Shown: one piece after another, positions 55,728 to 64,000 of the stretch | How the letters are laid out: every line of letters begins with the position of its first letter | Position numbering within the stretch: position 1 is the first letter of the stretch | NCBI GenBank assembly: GCA_963810615.1 | Contig: CAWEOA010000008.1 | Span: 1-64,000 of the forward strand | DNA length: 64,000 nucleotides | Direction: 5' to 3' | Origin: JARRQJ01 sp963810615 | GTDB taxonomy: Bacteria > Pseudomonadota > Gammaproteobacteria > DRLM01 | Program-made: the position numbers and the translations under genes | Notes under the pieces: model-generated | The model's input: only the letters and a program-made list of their open reading frames with translations | The model's database searches: none | Told to the model about the DNA's origin: nothing

Positions 55728-55973
55728 GGAGTATCCCGCGTGTTGTGCCGGGTTTTATATATAAAAGAGTCCAAAGTTCGTCCCTATGGTCGCGGCGCTA
55801 GACCGCCGTCCCGAGTCTGCGCGGTGACCGCGCTTTATTTTGCCAGGTTAAACCGGGATAATAACCCTTTATTTATAAACTTACTGTCAGGCGTCTTCGC
55901 TGCGCGGCGGATGCGGGGAATTCCCATTCGGTTAGGCGACAGGAATTTTTATCACACGTGGGGGAAGGGCATT

Positions 55974-56984
55974 ATGAGCACGGGCACTACAATTACCCAA
56001 TTCATTATTGAAGAACAACGGCGTATTCCCGGTGCCACCGGTGAGTTCACCTTATTACTAAACGACATCGTTACCGCCACCAAGGTCATCGCCAATGCCG
56101 TCAACAAAGGGGCCTTGGCCGGGGTGCTGGGCGGGGCCGGTACGGAAAACGTCCAAGGTGAGGATCAGAAGAAACTGGATGTGATCTCCAACGACGTCAT
56201 GATCAACTCCACCAGCTGGTCGGGGCATTTGGCGGCCATGGCCTCGGAGGAAATGGAAGAGATCCTGCCGATCCCCGCCATGTATCCCAAGGGCAAGTAC
56301 CTGTTGCTGTTTGATCCCTTGGACGGTTCATCCAACATCGACGTGAATATCTCGGTGGGCACCATCTTCTCCATCCTCAAGGCGCCGGAAGGCAAGACCG
56401 ACGTCACCACAGAGGACTTTCTGCAAGAAGGTACCCAGCAGGTGTGCGCCGGTTATGCCTTGTACGGTCCATCCACCATGGTGGTGCTGACGACCGGCAA
56501 CGGTGTCCATGGATTTACCTTGGATCGCAATGTCGGCGAATACTATCTGACCCATCCCAAGATCGGTATTCCGGACGATACCCAGGAGTTCGCTATCAAC
56601 GCCTCCAACAGTCGCTTCTGGGAAAAACCCGTACAACGTTACGTGGATGAATGTCTGCAGGGCAAAGAAGGTCCGCGCGGTAAAGATTTCAACATGCGCT
56701 GGGTGGCCTCCATGGTGGCGGAAGTACATCGTATCCTCACCCGCGGCGGGATCTTCATGTATCCCGTCGACAGCAAGAACCGGGAAAAGGGCGGCAAGCT
56801 GCGTTTGATGTACGAGGCCAATCCCATGTCTTTCATCGTCGAACAGGCGGGCGGCGTCAGTTCCACCGGCCGCGAACGGATCATGAGCATGAAGCCCGCC
56901 GGTCTGCATCAGCGCGTGCCGGTGATCCTGGGATCGAAGAACGAAGTGGATCAAGTCGTCGCTTATCACAAAGGGATGGATTGA
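55974..56984 (+). CDS. fbp: Fructose-1,6-bisphosphatase, class I
   Basis: 336 residues. Metal and substrate motifs are VISNDVMINSTSWS, LLLFDPLDGSSNIDVNISVGTIFSIL, GYALYGPSTMVVLTTG and the active-site GKLRLMYEANPMSFIVEQAGG. It serves gluconeogenesis or the Calvin cycle. A frame open far upstream was rejected: ATG 55974 begins the family N-terminus (TITQFIIEEQRRIPG) and has GGGGAAGGG before it. It is monocistronic, with its own terminator. Confidence 0.97.
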   Translation: MSTGTTITQFIIEEQRRIPGATGEFTLLLNDIVTATKVIANAVNKGALAGVLGGAGTENVQGEDQKKLDVISNDVMINSTSWSGHLAAMASEEMEEILPIPAMYPKGKYLLLFDPLDGSSNIDVNISVGTIFSILKAPEGKTDVTTEDFLQEGTQQVCAGYALYGPSTMVVLTTGNGVHGFTLDRNVGEYYLTHPKIGIPDDTQEFAINASNSRFWEKPVQRYVDECLQGKEGPRGKDFNMRWVASMVAEVHRILTRGGIFMYPVDSKNREKGGKLRLMYEANPMSFIVEQAGGVSSTGRERIMSMKPAGLHQRVPVILGSKNEVDQVVAYHKGMD

Positions 56985-57305
56985 TTTAATTCGGTATGGA
57001 TAAACAACCCGCCCCTTCGTCAGGGGCGGGTTGTTTTATGCGACAAGGGAGCGGCAGCTCGTGTCGCTTTCACGGCCATCCCTGCCTTGCCCGCCGATAA
57101 ATTCCACCACTAATCCCCATCGGGCCGTCTTGCCGATTGCGCAACAGGCCTACGAATTGTACCCACCCCCGATTATTCCTACCTAGTCAGCGGCTAAAGC
57201 CTTGTTCTGATTGACCGCTAAACAACGAGTAAGCACTTGGGTGTTGGATACCTAATGCCGGTAAACCAGTAGTCCGGCGCGTCGGCATAACGACAGGGAT
57301 ATAAG
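56985..57305. other. Intergenic region between fbp and the VWA operon
   Basis: Holds the fbp terminator (57004-57038) and presumably the promoter of the VWA operon. No coding potential or clear -35/-10 pair was found in 57040-57305. Confidence 0.4.
57004..57038 (+). terminator. fbp intrinsic terminator
   Basis: A 13-bp perfect stem (ACAACCCGCCCCT with AGGGGCGGGTTGT), loop TCGTC, then TTTTA. It ends the fbp transcript 20 bp after the stop. Confidence 0.88.
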
Positions 57306-59243
57306 ATGAGAAAGTGGCGGCAACTCCAGTCTCTCGCCGCAGTGGTAGTCCTGGTATTTCTTGGGCAGACGGCGTTTAGCTCCACGGTATGGGCCGCGGA
57401 GCCGGTTCCCGACGTCCGCATCTTGATCGATATTTCCGGGAGCATGAAGCACAACGACCCGCACAATCTACGGGCACCGGCCCTGCGCCTGTTGACCGGT
57501 TTGTTGCCCAAAGGGACGCAGGCCGGGGTGTGGACCTACGGCCAGTACGTCAACATGCTGGTGCCGCTCGGCGAAGTCGACGCCCGCTGGAAAAAACAGG
57601 CGGAGCAGGCCGCCGCCAAGATCAATTCATTCGGCCTGTTCACCAATATCGAAGACGCCCTGCAGCGGGCGACCGGCGACTGGCGCGAAGCCGACGAACA
57701 CAGTCAACGCAGCCTGATCATGTTGACCGACGGTTTGGTAGACGTCTCCAAGGATTCGGCCCTTGATGCCGCCTCGCGGGACCGGATCGTCAACAAGATC
57801 CTGCCGCGCTTGCGCGATGCCAAGGTGAAGATCAATACCATCGCCCTGTCCGGCGAAGCGGATCGCGACCTGCTGCAACAGCTTGCTTCCGCCACCGACG
57901 GCTGGTTTGAAGAAGCGGACAATGCGGACAAATTACAGCGCATCTTTTTGCATATGTTCGAGAAGGCCACCCAGCCGGATACCCTGCCCTTGGAGGGCAA
58001 CAGCGTCCAGGTGGATAACAGTATCGAGGAGATCACCTTCCTGATCTTCCACGACCCGCAAGGTCGGCCGACGCAGTTGGTGCAACCGAACCGGCAGCAG
58101 TTCGGCATGAGCAATGCACCGAAGCAGGTTCGCTGGCACCATGACACCGGTTATGACCTGATCACCATCACCAAACCTCAATCCGGCGAATGGCATATTA
58201 TCGGTCCGATAGACGTTGATAACCGGGTTATGGTGGTGACCAATCTCAAGCTCCACACCACCCAGCTGCCCAATAATCTCAGCATCGACGATACGCCGTA
58301 TTATTTCGCGCAATTGCTGCAACAGGGCGAGGTGATTCGTCGCAAGGATTTTCTCGATCTCGTCCATATCACCTTGCGCGATCAAGTGGATGGCGGCCGG
58401 CAGTGGGAGTGGCAGCTAAACGACGACGGTAAGAGTACGGACATGGCCGCAGGTGACGGCACTTTCAGCTACAAGTTGCAGGACTCCATGAAAGCGGGCC
58501 GTCATGAACTGACCCTGCTGGTGGACGGGACCACCTTTCAGCGCGAGCAGCGGCAAACCGTCAATGTCTACGCGCAACCGGTGCAGGCCAGTGTCACGGC
58601 GGATCCGGATATGAGCGGTCACTTCGTGCTGTCCGTCATACCCTATGCCGGCTTGATCGAAGCCGACAGCATGGCGGTTACGGCGGTCGTCACCGACAGT
58701 GACGATACTACCAAGGATGTAACGCTGGCGCGTACCGGACCCGCTGAATGGCGATCGGAGTTGAAGGATTTCAACGATCCCGCCGGTTATCAAGTGGAAT
58801 TTAACGTCACGGGAAATCGCGCTGGCGGCAAACCGCTTTCGGCCCAGCTGGGTCCTTATAAATTCAGCGCCAGCGGCGTTGTGGCTCCTGAACCGGCGCC
58901 GGTCGATCAGTCGGTGGACCCCAATCCTACCCCGGCGCCGCAGTCTGACGCGACAGCTGTGACGGATAATGGCGACAAGGCGATTACACAGACGGAGGTA
59001 TCCGCTGCCGCGCCGGATAAGAGCTCTGCCTCACAGGACACACACAGTTCCATGAGCGTGAATTGGTATCTGGTTATCGGCCAGGTGATCTTGATTAACG
59101 GGTTGCTGGTCGGCGGAGGATATTTCGCCTATAAGCGCTGGTGGCGTTCTGATAAAGGCGAGAAGGTGGGATTGCTGGACGATGACTCTTTATCTGAAGA
59201 AGACCAACCATTGGCTTCGATTTTGGAAGAGACCAAGGCATGA
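57306..59243 (+). CDS. VWA-domain protein anchored by a C-terminal membrane helix
   Basis: 645 residues. A signal peptide (residues 1-31, cleavage near VWA-AEP) is followed at once by a VWA domain with the MIDAS motif D42-I-S-G-S46 (RILIDISGSMKHNDP) and LIMLTDGLVD. Several beta-rich domains fill 230-535, then a Pro/Thr/Ala/Ser-rich linker (540-580). A membrane helix lies near 586-608 (WYLVIGQVILINGLLVGGGY), with a short acidic cytoplasmic tail. The layout recalls gammaproteobacterial TIGR03503-type proteins, from memory. It overlaps the next gene by four bases (ATGA). The function is unknown. Confidence 0.8.
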   Translation: MRKWRQLQSLAAVVVLVFLGQTAFSSTVWAAEPVPDVRILIDISGSMKHNDPHNLRAPALRLLTGLLPKGTQAGVWTYGQYVNMLVPLGEVDARWKKQAEQAAAKINSFGLFTNIEDALQRATGDWREADEHSQRSLIMLTDGLVDVSKDSALDAASRDRIVNKILPRLRDAKVKINTIALSGEADRDLLQQLASATDGWFEEADNADKLQRIFLHMFEKATQPDTLPLEGNSVQVDNSIEEITFLIFHDPQGRPTQLVQPNRQQFGMSNAPKQVRWHHDTGYDLITITKPQSGEWHIIGPIDVDNRVMVVTNLKLHTTQLPNNLSIDDTPYYFAQLLQQGEVIRRKDFLDLVHITLRDQVDGGRQWEWQLNDDGKSTDMAAGDGTFSYKLQDSMKAGRHELTLLVDGTTFQREQRQTVNVYAQPVQASVTADPDMSGHFVLSVIPYAGLIEADSMAVTAVVTDSDDTTKDVTLARTGPAEWRSELKDFNDPAGYQVEFNVTGNRAGGKPLSAQLGPYKFSASGVVAPEPAPVDQSVDPNPTPAPQSDATAVTDNGDKAITQTEVSAAAPDKSSASQDTHSSMSVNWYLVIGQVILINGLLVGGGYFAYKRWWRSDKGEKVGLLDDDSLSEEDQPLASILEETKA

Positions 59244-60181
59244 TGACGACATTGACCATCGTATTGGCGGAAATAACCACGGTGTTGCTTATCGTGGTCG
59301 GCGTGATCAGTGTTAAGACCTTGAAAAGACGCCGGCGTGATCAGGCCGCCGTCAAGACCTTGGTGATCAGCATCAAAGCCAATCAACCGGCGCGGGTGGA
59401 GAAATTGGCCGGGATGTTGAAAGACAGCAGTCATCTTAGTGATGACGATGCCTTGAACAAAGCCAATGAACTTATCAAAAAGCAAAATAAATTCTATCAG
59501 GATGCCATCGACCTGTATTTTACGCGCAATAATGAAGTTCTGAGCAAGCTGGACAATCGTCTCGAAGATTTATTGGATCAATATCAAGGCTTGCTGAAAG
59601 TTACCACCATGGATAACGGCGCCATCGACACTGAAGCGATGGAACAGCTATCGAAAGACATCGTTGCACTGAGCAAAGAGCTCGAGGATCTGCGTACTGA
59701 AAACGCCACGCTGAGTACTCAACTGAAAGCGGCCGAACATGAACTGGATCAGCTGGGTCGCGAGTACGTTTCGGCATTTAATAAACCCAAGGAGGATAAA
59801 GCCAAGGCTGAGGCTAATGAAGACGGTCAATCCGCCGGGGATGATCAAGAAGAAACGACCGCCGAGGAACAAACTGCCGCTGAAGGCGTGGCGGTTGCGA
59901 GCGCCGATGTTGTGGATGATGAAGTAGCAGAGCGTGCCGAAGAAGCGGAAGCAATGCAGGTAGCAGTCGTTGACCCGGCTGAAGAAGGAATAGCGGCTCC
60001 TGCGGCTGAATCTCCGACACCGAGTCCCGCAACGGACGAGAATAAAGCGAATGCCGAGCTGGATTCCGATGCATCATTCATCGATGATGGCGGCGATCAG
60101 AATTTATTTGCGGATCTCGGTTTGGATGAACTGATCGGAGAACAACCGGGCGGCGGCTCAAAGTCGGCTGAGAAAAAATAA
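59240..60181 (+). CDS. Membrane-anchored coiled-coil protein with acidic tail
   Basis: 313 residues. An N-terminal membrane helix (TTLTIVLAEITTVLLIVVGV) is followed by a basic stop (KTLKRRRRDQ) and a helical/coiled-coil region (about 50-175; heptads in MEQLSKDIVALSKELEDLRT). A long Glu/Ala/Asp-rich low-complexity tail (180-300) ends in NLFADLGLDELIGEQPGGG. The coiled coil would lie in the cytoplasm, next to the short tail of the VWA protein. The coupled genes imply a shared complex. No family recognised. Confidence 0.75.
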   Translation: MMTTLTIVLAEITTVLLIVVGVISVKTLKRRRRDQAAVKTLVISIKANQPARVEKLAGMLKDSSHLSDDDALNKANELIKKQNKFYQDAIDLYFTRNNEVLSKLDNRLEDLLDQYQGLLKVTTMDNGAIDTEAMEQLSKDIVALSKELEDLRTENATLSTQLKAAEHELDQLGREYVSAFNKPKEDKAKAEANEDGQSAGDDQEETTAEEQTAAEGVAVASADVVDDEVAERAEEAEAMQVAVVDPAEEGIAAPAAESPTPSPATDENKANAELDSDASFIDDGGDQNLFADLGLDELIGEQPGGGSKSAEKK

Positions 60182-60306
60182 CGGGTTTATTTAGTATATA
60201 ACCATATTAAGGTTTAGCGGGTGTTTCGAGTAAAGTCACTTCCTATTCATTTTAGTTTCATGTATATATTCTGCGTCATTACATAAAAACCCTAGGAGAA
60301 TGATGC

Positions 60307-60609
60307 ATGTCTGACGCTGCGGAACGGCCGCTGGCATCGGAAGAAACCGAGAATCGGGTTAAGGAAACATTCCCAGTGGATGTGTCTCCTGAAGAATTTG
60401 CCGCTAAAGACGGGTATGGTTGGTTGGATTTTCCATTCGGCCGCTATCGTTATCGTGACCCTAAGTTGGACGAGTGGATTCAAGCGGTGAAGGAGATTTT
60501 GCAGACGCCGGATAGACTGCGCGAATGCCAAGCCAAGTATCTCACTCCTGCGGAAATGCAGCTGATCGCAAAGTATCTGCAGGATGATATTGAGTCACTG
60601 GATGATTGA
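60307..60609 (+). CDS. Small acidic protein of unknown function
   Basis: 100 residues, no signal or membrane helix. A conserved-looking central block DGYGWLDFPFGRYRYRDPKLDEWIQAVKEIL is followed by a helical C-terminus (LTPAEMQLIAKYLQDDIESLDD). AGGAGA precedes ATG 60307. It lies 125 bp after the coiled-coil gene in the same direction and may be part of that unit. The function is unknown. Confidence 0.7.
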   Translation: MSDAAERPLASEETENRVKETFPVDVSPEEFAAKDGYGWLDFPFGRYRYRDPKLDEWIQAVKEILQTPDRLRECQAKYLTPAEMQLIAKYLQDDIESLDD

Positions 60610-60661
60610 GATCTCTATTGAGCAAGGAACGCTCTGGCCGGCGATGTTCGATCAAGCCCGG

Positions 60662-61015
60662 CTATTTTGAGCGCTTGATTTCCGCCATTTCCTGAAGAAG
60701 TTTTTTCGCGATGGGATCGCCCTGTTGGGCCGCCAGTCGATACAGCCGCGAGGACTGGTGTAGATCGCGCGCCACACCGATGCCCTGGTGGTAGAAGGTC
60801 CCCAAATCCCTCTCGGCCAGTGATAATCCCTGCAGCGCAGCTTTTTCCATCCACTGTGCTGCGAGTTCATCGCTTTGCTCGACTCCGCGGCCGCGTCGGT
60901 AGCGCAAGGCCAGCAGCCGTTGGGCGCGGGCATCGCCACGCTGCGCCTCAACCATCAGGAGTGAAATTTTTTGCTGGTCATCGCCTCGTATCATGCTCTG
61001 AATGCAATTCTGCAT
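60662..61015 (-). CDS. Sel1-repeat protein
   Basis: 117 residues built of two Sel1-like repeats: DARAQRLLALRYRRGRGVEQ..AAQWMEKAALQG and LAERDLGTFYHQGIGVARD..SRLYRLAAQQGD. There is no signal peptide. Sel1 repeats are alpha-solenoid protein-interaction modules. ATG 61015 is used, with ATG 60994 possible; neither has a strong ribosome-binding site. It diverges from slyD. Confidence 0.78.
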   Translation of the reverse strand: MQNCIQSMIRGDDQQKISLLMVEAQRGDARAQRLLALRYRRGRGVEQSDELAAQWMEKAALQGLSLAERDLGTFYHQGIGVARDLHQSSRLYRLAAQQGDPIAKKLLQEMAEIKRSK

Positions 61016-61105
61016 GCGATTGCCGTGGCGCGTCCGCGGCTTGGCCTCCCGAGTATAAAGGCGTAGACTGCCCCAGATGTACGTTCTGACAGGAAGGATT
61101 TTTCA

Positions 61106-61588
61106 ATGCAAGTCGCCAAAAACAAGGTCATCTCCATAGATTACACCCTCACCGATGCACAGGGTACGGAGCTGGACAGTTCGCATGGCAGAGGCCCCTT
61201 CGCCTATATCCATGGCGTAGGCAATATCATTCCCGGTCTGGAAGCGGCGCTTGAAGGCAAGTCGACAGGGGATCAGGTCAACGCCGTCATACCTCCTGAA
61301 AATGCCTATGGCACTAGAGACGAGGGTTTGGTGCAGCAACTCCCACGTTCGCAATTCGATACCGATCAAGATATTCAAGTGGGTATGCAGTTTCAAGCCA
61401 TGGGTGAAGAGGGGCCGCGGGTGGTCACGGTGGTGAGCGTGGACCTGGAAAATGTCACTATTGACGCCAATCACCCTTTGGCCGGCGTTACTTTGCATTT
61501 CGATGTTACCGTCAAGGAAATTCGCGAGGCGAGCGGCGAAGAATTGGATCATGGCCACGTCCATGGTTCCGATGAGCACCATCATTGA
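61106..61588 (+). CDS. slyD: FKBP-type peptidyl-prolyl isomerase SlyD
   Basis: 160 residues. The FKBP domain shows KVISIDYTLTDAQGTELDSS and FAYIHGVGNIIPGLEAALEG, with the inserted IF chaperone domain (about 70-125; VIPPENAYGTRDEGLVQ). A His-rich C-terminus (DHGHVHGSDEHHH) could bind Ni or Zn. It catalyses prolyl isomerisation and acts as a chaperone, in E. coli also in hydrogenase nickel delivery. AGGAAGGA precedes the ATG. Confidence 0.94.
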   Translation: MQVAKNKVISIDYTLTDAQGTELDSSHGRGPFAYIHGVGNIIPGLEAALEGKSTGDQVNAVIPPENAYGTRDEGLVQQLPRSQFDTDQDIQVGMQFQAMGEEGPRVVTVVSVDLENVTIDANHPLAGVTLHFDVTVKEIREASGEELDHGHVHGSDEHHH

Positions 61589-61652
61589 TACGATGACCAT
61601 GAAGATGTTTTCCTAGAAGATTCCTCCGGCGGATCGACTGTACGAGAGCACC

Positions 61653-62870
61653 ATGCAGTCGCTGAAATTAAGCTTTGCAAATGACGGAGGCCAGCGGCTC
61701 ACCGCCAATCTCGATCTGCCGGTGGCACCCAGGTCTTATGCGCTGTTTGCCCATTGTTTCACCTGCAGCCGTAACCTCCGCGCCATTGTTAGCATCAGCC
61801 GTACCCTGGCTCGATCCGGGATCGCGGTGTTGCGGTTTGATTTTACCGGTTTGGGCGAGAGTGACGGTGATTTCAGCGCCACCCATTTTTCATCCAATGT
61901 AGCCGATGTGCTGGCGGCGGCCGGTTTTCTCGAGAAGCATTATGCCGCTCCCAGTCTGTTGATCGGCCACTCTCTGGGCGGCACGGCGATGCTTGCCGCC
62001 GCTGCGCGGATTCCTGCCAGCAAGGCGGTGGTAACGCTCGCCTCTCCTTACGAACCGGCACACCTCTTCCATCATTTTGCCGCGGCGCGCCGTGAGCTCG
62101 AGCAGGAAGATGAGGCCGAAATCAGCGTGGCCGGAAAATCCTATCGCATCGGCCGTGGTTGGCTTGATGATATAGCTACTGTGCGCATGGAGGACACGAT
62201 CCGCAACTTACGGCGGGCCTTGTTGATCCTCCATGCGCCGGGTGATGTGGTAGTGGATGTAGAGAACGCGTCGCGCATTTTCCGCGCCGCACGCCATCCC
62301 AAGAGCTTTATTTCCCTGGATGAGTCCGATCATTTATTGTCGGCGGACGGCGATGCCGATTACGTGGGGGGCTTGATCGTCGCGTGGGTTGAAAAATATC
62401 TGCATGATGCGGCGCCGAAAGTTGCGGGTGCGTCATCCGGCCAGCGGGAGGTTGCGGTGCACATCGGTCGTGACCACTACTATGCGGATATAGTCGCCGC
62501 GGGTCATGCCTTGAGCGCCGATGAGCCGCAGACAGCGGGCGGCGGTGATCAGGCCCCCTCCCCTTACGAACTGCTAATGTCGGCATTGGGGGCGTGCACC
62601 GTCATTACCCTGCGTATGTACGCCGATCGTAAACAATGGCCGCTGGAGGCGGTGGATGTTCGCTTGAGTCATGCAAAGATACGCGCCGGCGAGGATGGAG
62701 CATCCGAAAAAATCACCGGCAAGATAGATCATTTCGAGATCGCCATCGGTTTACGCGGTGCGCTCGATGCCGAGCAGCGCCGGCGTCTCCTCGAGATCGC
62801 CGACAAATGTCCGGTGCACAAGACCTTGCTCGAAAAAGCGACGATCACCACTCGCTTGGAAGATGCATAA
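61653..62870 (+). CDS. Alpha/beta hydrolase-OsmC fusion protein
   Basis: 405 residues in two parts. Residues 1-250 form an alpha/beta hydrolase with oxyanion strand LFAHCFTCSRN, nucleophile elbow GHSLGG (Ser107), an acid near HAPGDVVVD and His in DESDHLL. Residues 265-405 form an OsmC/Ohr-like domain with the two redox cysteines Cys315 (LGACTVITLRMYA) and Cys386 (ADKCPVHKTL). The combination is known in gammaproteobacteria; an ester- or peroxide-related function is likely but unproven. It starts 64 bp after slyD. Confidence 0.9.
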   Translation: MQSLKLSFANDGGQRLTANLDLPVAPRSYALFAHCFTCSRNLRAIVSISRTLARSGIAVLRFDFTGLGESDGDFSATHFSSNVADVLAAAGFLEKHYAAPSLLIGHSLGGTAMLAAAARIPASKAVVTLASPYEPAHLFHHFAAARRELEQEDEAEISVAGKSYRIGRGWLDDIATVRMEDTIRNLRRALLILHAPGDVVVDVENASRIFRAARHPKSFISLDESDHLLSADGDADYVGGLIVAWVEKYLHDAAPKVAGASSGQREVAVHIGRDHYYADIVAAGHALSADEPQTAGGGDQAPSPYELLMSALGACTVITLRMYADRKQWPLEAVDVRLSHAKIRAGEDGASEKITGKIDHFEIAIGLRGALDAEQRRRLLEIADKCPVHKTLLEKATITTRLEDA

Positions 62871-62885
62871 GCATAGCGTGTGGTG

Positions 62886-63641
62886 TTAGATGCATGCCTT
62901 GCGGCGTCGCAAGGCGGCGAGCGCCAGCATCGGTATCATCCAGCCGCCGCTCCCGCCGCCGCTGGATGGACTGGATTGAAAGGCGGTATTGCTGGTGATG
63001 CCGGTATAGAGCGCGGTAATCCCGTCTTTGTCATCCTGTTGCAGGGCATCAATGGCGCTGATCTGCGAGTTCATGATCGCCGTGACGTTTTGTCCCGCCT
63101 CGTCGGGATGATCCAGACCCAAGGCGTGGCCGAGTTCATGGAGGATCACCCGCCGGAAATCCTGAGTGTGATCGCTCCTGAGCGGGCCGTCGTAATGGGG
63201 ATCCCAGTGTTGGGTGTTGTCGACGACGATATCGGCGTCGGCGAAGTACCAGGTCTCTCCGATCTTTTCATAGCTGCGCTTGGTCACGGCGATGGCGTCG
63301 CCGAATGCGGCATTGTCACAGGTGGTGGCGCGCCAACCGGCACTGTTAATGTGATCCCCGCTATTGCAGGGTTGCGCCGCCACGCTGCCTAAGCCCCACT
63401 GCATGGAGGTGCCCACCGCATTCCAGTCCGCCATGGCGGACGCGGCGCTGGCATCGAAATCGCCGCCGAAATTGAAATAGAAGTTTTGCTGCGGGACATT
63501 CCAAATCACCGGGGTGCCGGAGACCTGATTTTGCTGCACGGATTGACCGTCGGTCGACGAAGTGCCGAAGGCATAGCCGGCGGCCAGCGTCGGTAAACCC
63601 GACAATAGCGCCGCGGCCAGTAGAGCGCGACGAATATTCAT
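62886..63641 (-). CDS. Matrixin-like metalloprotease with GlyGly-CTERM-like tail
   Basis: 251 residues: a signal peptide (RRALLAAALLSGLPTLAAG) and a metzincin zinc site HELGHALGLDH (His168, Glu169, His172, His178) with the downstream Met-turn TAIMN. The C-terminus SSGGGSGG, then a hydrophobic stretch (WMIPMLALAAL) and RRRK, looks like a GlyGly-CTERM sorting signal cleaved by rhombosortase. It is a secreted protease; the substrate is unknown. The start overlaps the stop of the truncated upstream gene (ATGA). Confidence 0.83.
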   Translation of the reverse strand: MNIRRALLAAALLSGLPTLAAGYAFGTSSTDGQSVQQNQVSGTPVIWNVPQQNFYFNFGGDFDASAASAMADWNAVGTSMQWGLGSVAAQPCNSGDHINSAGWRATTCDNAAFGDAIAVTKRSYEKIGETWYFADADIVVDNTQHWDPHYDGPLRSDHTQDFRRVILHELGHALGLDHPDEAGQNVTAIMNSQISAIDALQQDDKDGITALYTGITSNTAFQSSPSSGGGSGGWMIPMLALAALRRRKACI

Positions 63642-64000
63642 GGCGGACTGTTTCCCGCTGCCGGAGCAGCCGGTGTCAGGCGGGTGCGGATATCTTGGAT
63701 AAAGCTATCCAGGGTGGGCGCATCTTGCATCAGCGTAGTCAGGGCGCGTCGGCCGGCATGGCCGATGTGATCGTCCCTGACCACGACCTGTTGTCCCTGG
63801 GCATTGCTGAGGATGCGGTATACGCCTTGGCTTATACCCACCACGGGGAAAAAGTCATGTTGATTACCGCGAATGAAAACCAGGTAACGCTGCCCGGTTT
63901 GAAACGCAGGGATGCCGGGGTAGTCCTGGGCAAAACGCCCCATCACCCCGCCCGGAACCCGCAGTACGTAGGGTTCGGCGGTGACCTGTCCCTTCACCAC
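63638..64000 (-). CDS. Unknown protein upstream of the protease (5' end beyond window edge)
   Basis: 120 codons visible without a true start before the right edge. The segment VLRVPGGVMGRFAQDYPGIPAFQTGQRYLVFIRGN suggests a secreted beta-rich domain seen next to matrixin-type proteases in other bacteria (from memory). It overlaps the protease gene by four bases, so the two are co-translated and may act together. Confidence 0.65.
   Translation of the reverse strand: MVKGQVTAEPYVLRVPGGVMGRFAQDYPGIPAFQTGQRYLVFIRGNQHDFFPVVGISQGVYRILSNAQGQQVVVRDDHIGHAGRRALTTLMQDAPTLDSFIQDIRTRLTPAAPAAGNSPP

Noticed and set aside
55482..55973. 164-codon N-terminal extension of fbp
   Set aside because: Overlaps the membrane protein gene on the other strand and has no resemblance to FBPase; the strong ribosome-binding site is at 55974.

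Overview
This window reads as the replication-origin region of a gammaproteobacterial chromosome. The genes mnmE-yidC-yidD-rnpA-rpmH run leftward and dnaA-dnaN-recF-gyrB run rightward from a point near 31-32.7 kb. The F1Fo ATP synthase operon, parA/parB and rsmG/mnmG lie to the left, which is the classical conserved neighbourhood of oriC. Protein flavour (TgpA, DUF58/MoxR, HDOD, RlmI, SlyD, SHP/DHC cytochromes), base composition in the high 50s % GC by eye, and the many GTG/TTG starts fit a respiratory, probably chemolithotrophic or denitrifying gammaproteobacterium. I cannot name a genus.

Layout. 1-7.7 kb: complete atp operon (minus strand, atpC truncated by the edge) with an AtpZ-like gene and atpI at its head, two tandem sigma-70 promoters, and palindromic repeats inside the operon. 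7.8-14.2 kb: a divergent carnitine-acyltransferase-fold protein whose catalytic His is replaced by Arg, then a three-gene signalling unit (Cache-HAMP histidine kinase, single-domain response regulator, REC-GAF-GGDEF-HD-GYP protein). 14.4-19.9 kb: parB, parA, a small secreted orphan, rsmG, mnmG, plus a plus-strand structured intergenic transcript candidate ending in a strong terminator. 20-27 kb (plus): moxR-DUF58-tgpA and a GAF-PAS-GGDEF-EAL protein inserted between mnmG and mnmE. 27-37.5 kb: the origin block. The dnaA-dnaN gap carries DnaA boxes and an AT-rich stretch, and recF contains two near-consensus parS sites.

37.5-41 kb: a four-gene ncgABC-nirK-type operon (two-domain multicopper oxidase, diheme cytochrome c, monoheme cytochrome c, copper nitrite reductase). 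Its promoter carries two 23-bp dyads, one resembling an NsrR operator. 41-48.8 kb: glk-pgl, an HDOD-GAF protein, folA, thyA, lgt, a lytic transglycosylase and an RlmI-type methyltransferase. 48.9-51.7 kb: an SHP/DHC cytochrome cluster in which cytochrome b561 is fused to one diheme DHC domain while a second DHC is encoded separately. 51.8-55.7 kb: a four-gene lipid-linked sugar transfer cassette (LPG-synthase-type membrane protein, PAP2, GT2, ArnT-like). 56-57 kb: fbp. 57.3-60.6 kb: a VWA membrane protein, a coiled-coil membrane protein and a small acidic protein of unknown function. 60.6-64 kb: a Sel1 protein, slyD, a hydrolase-OsmC fusion, a matrixin-like protease with a GlyGly-CTERM-like tail, and a truncated partner.

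The strongest leads for something undescribed are the His-less carnitine-acyltransferase homologue, the VWA/coiled-coil/acidic-protein operon, the b561-DHC fusion with a duplicated DHC, and the structured RNA candidate at about 16.44-16.59 kb. All functional statements come from motif reading without database searches.
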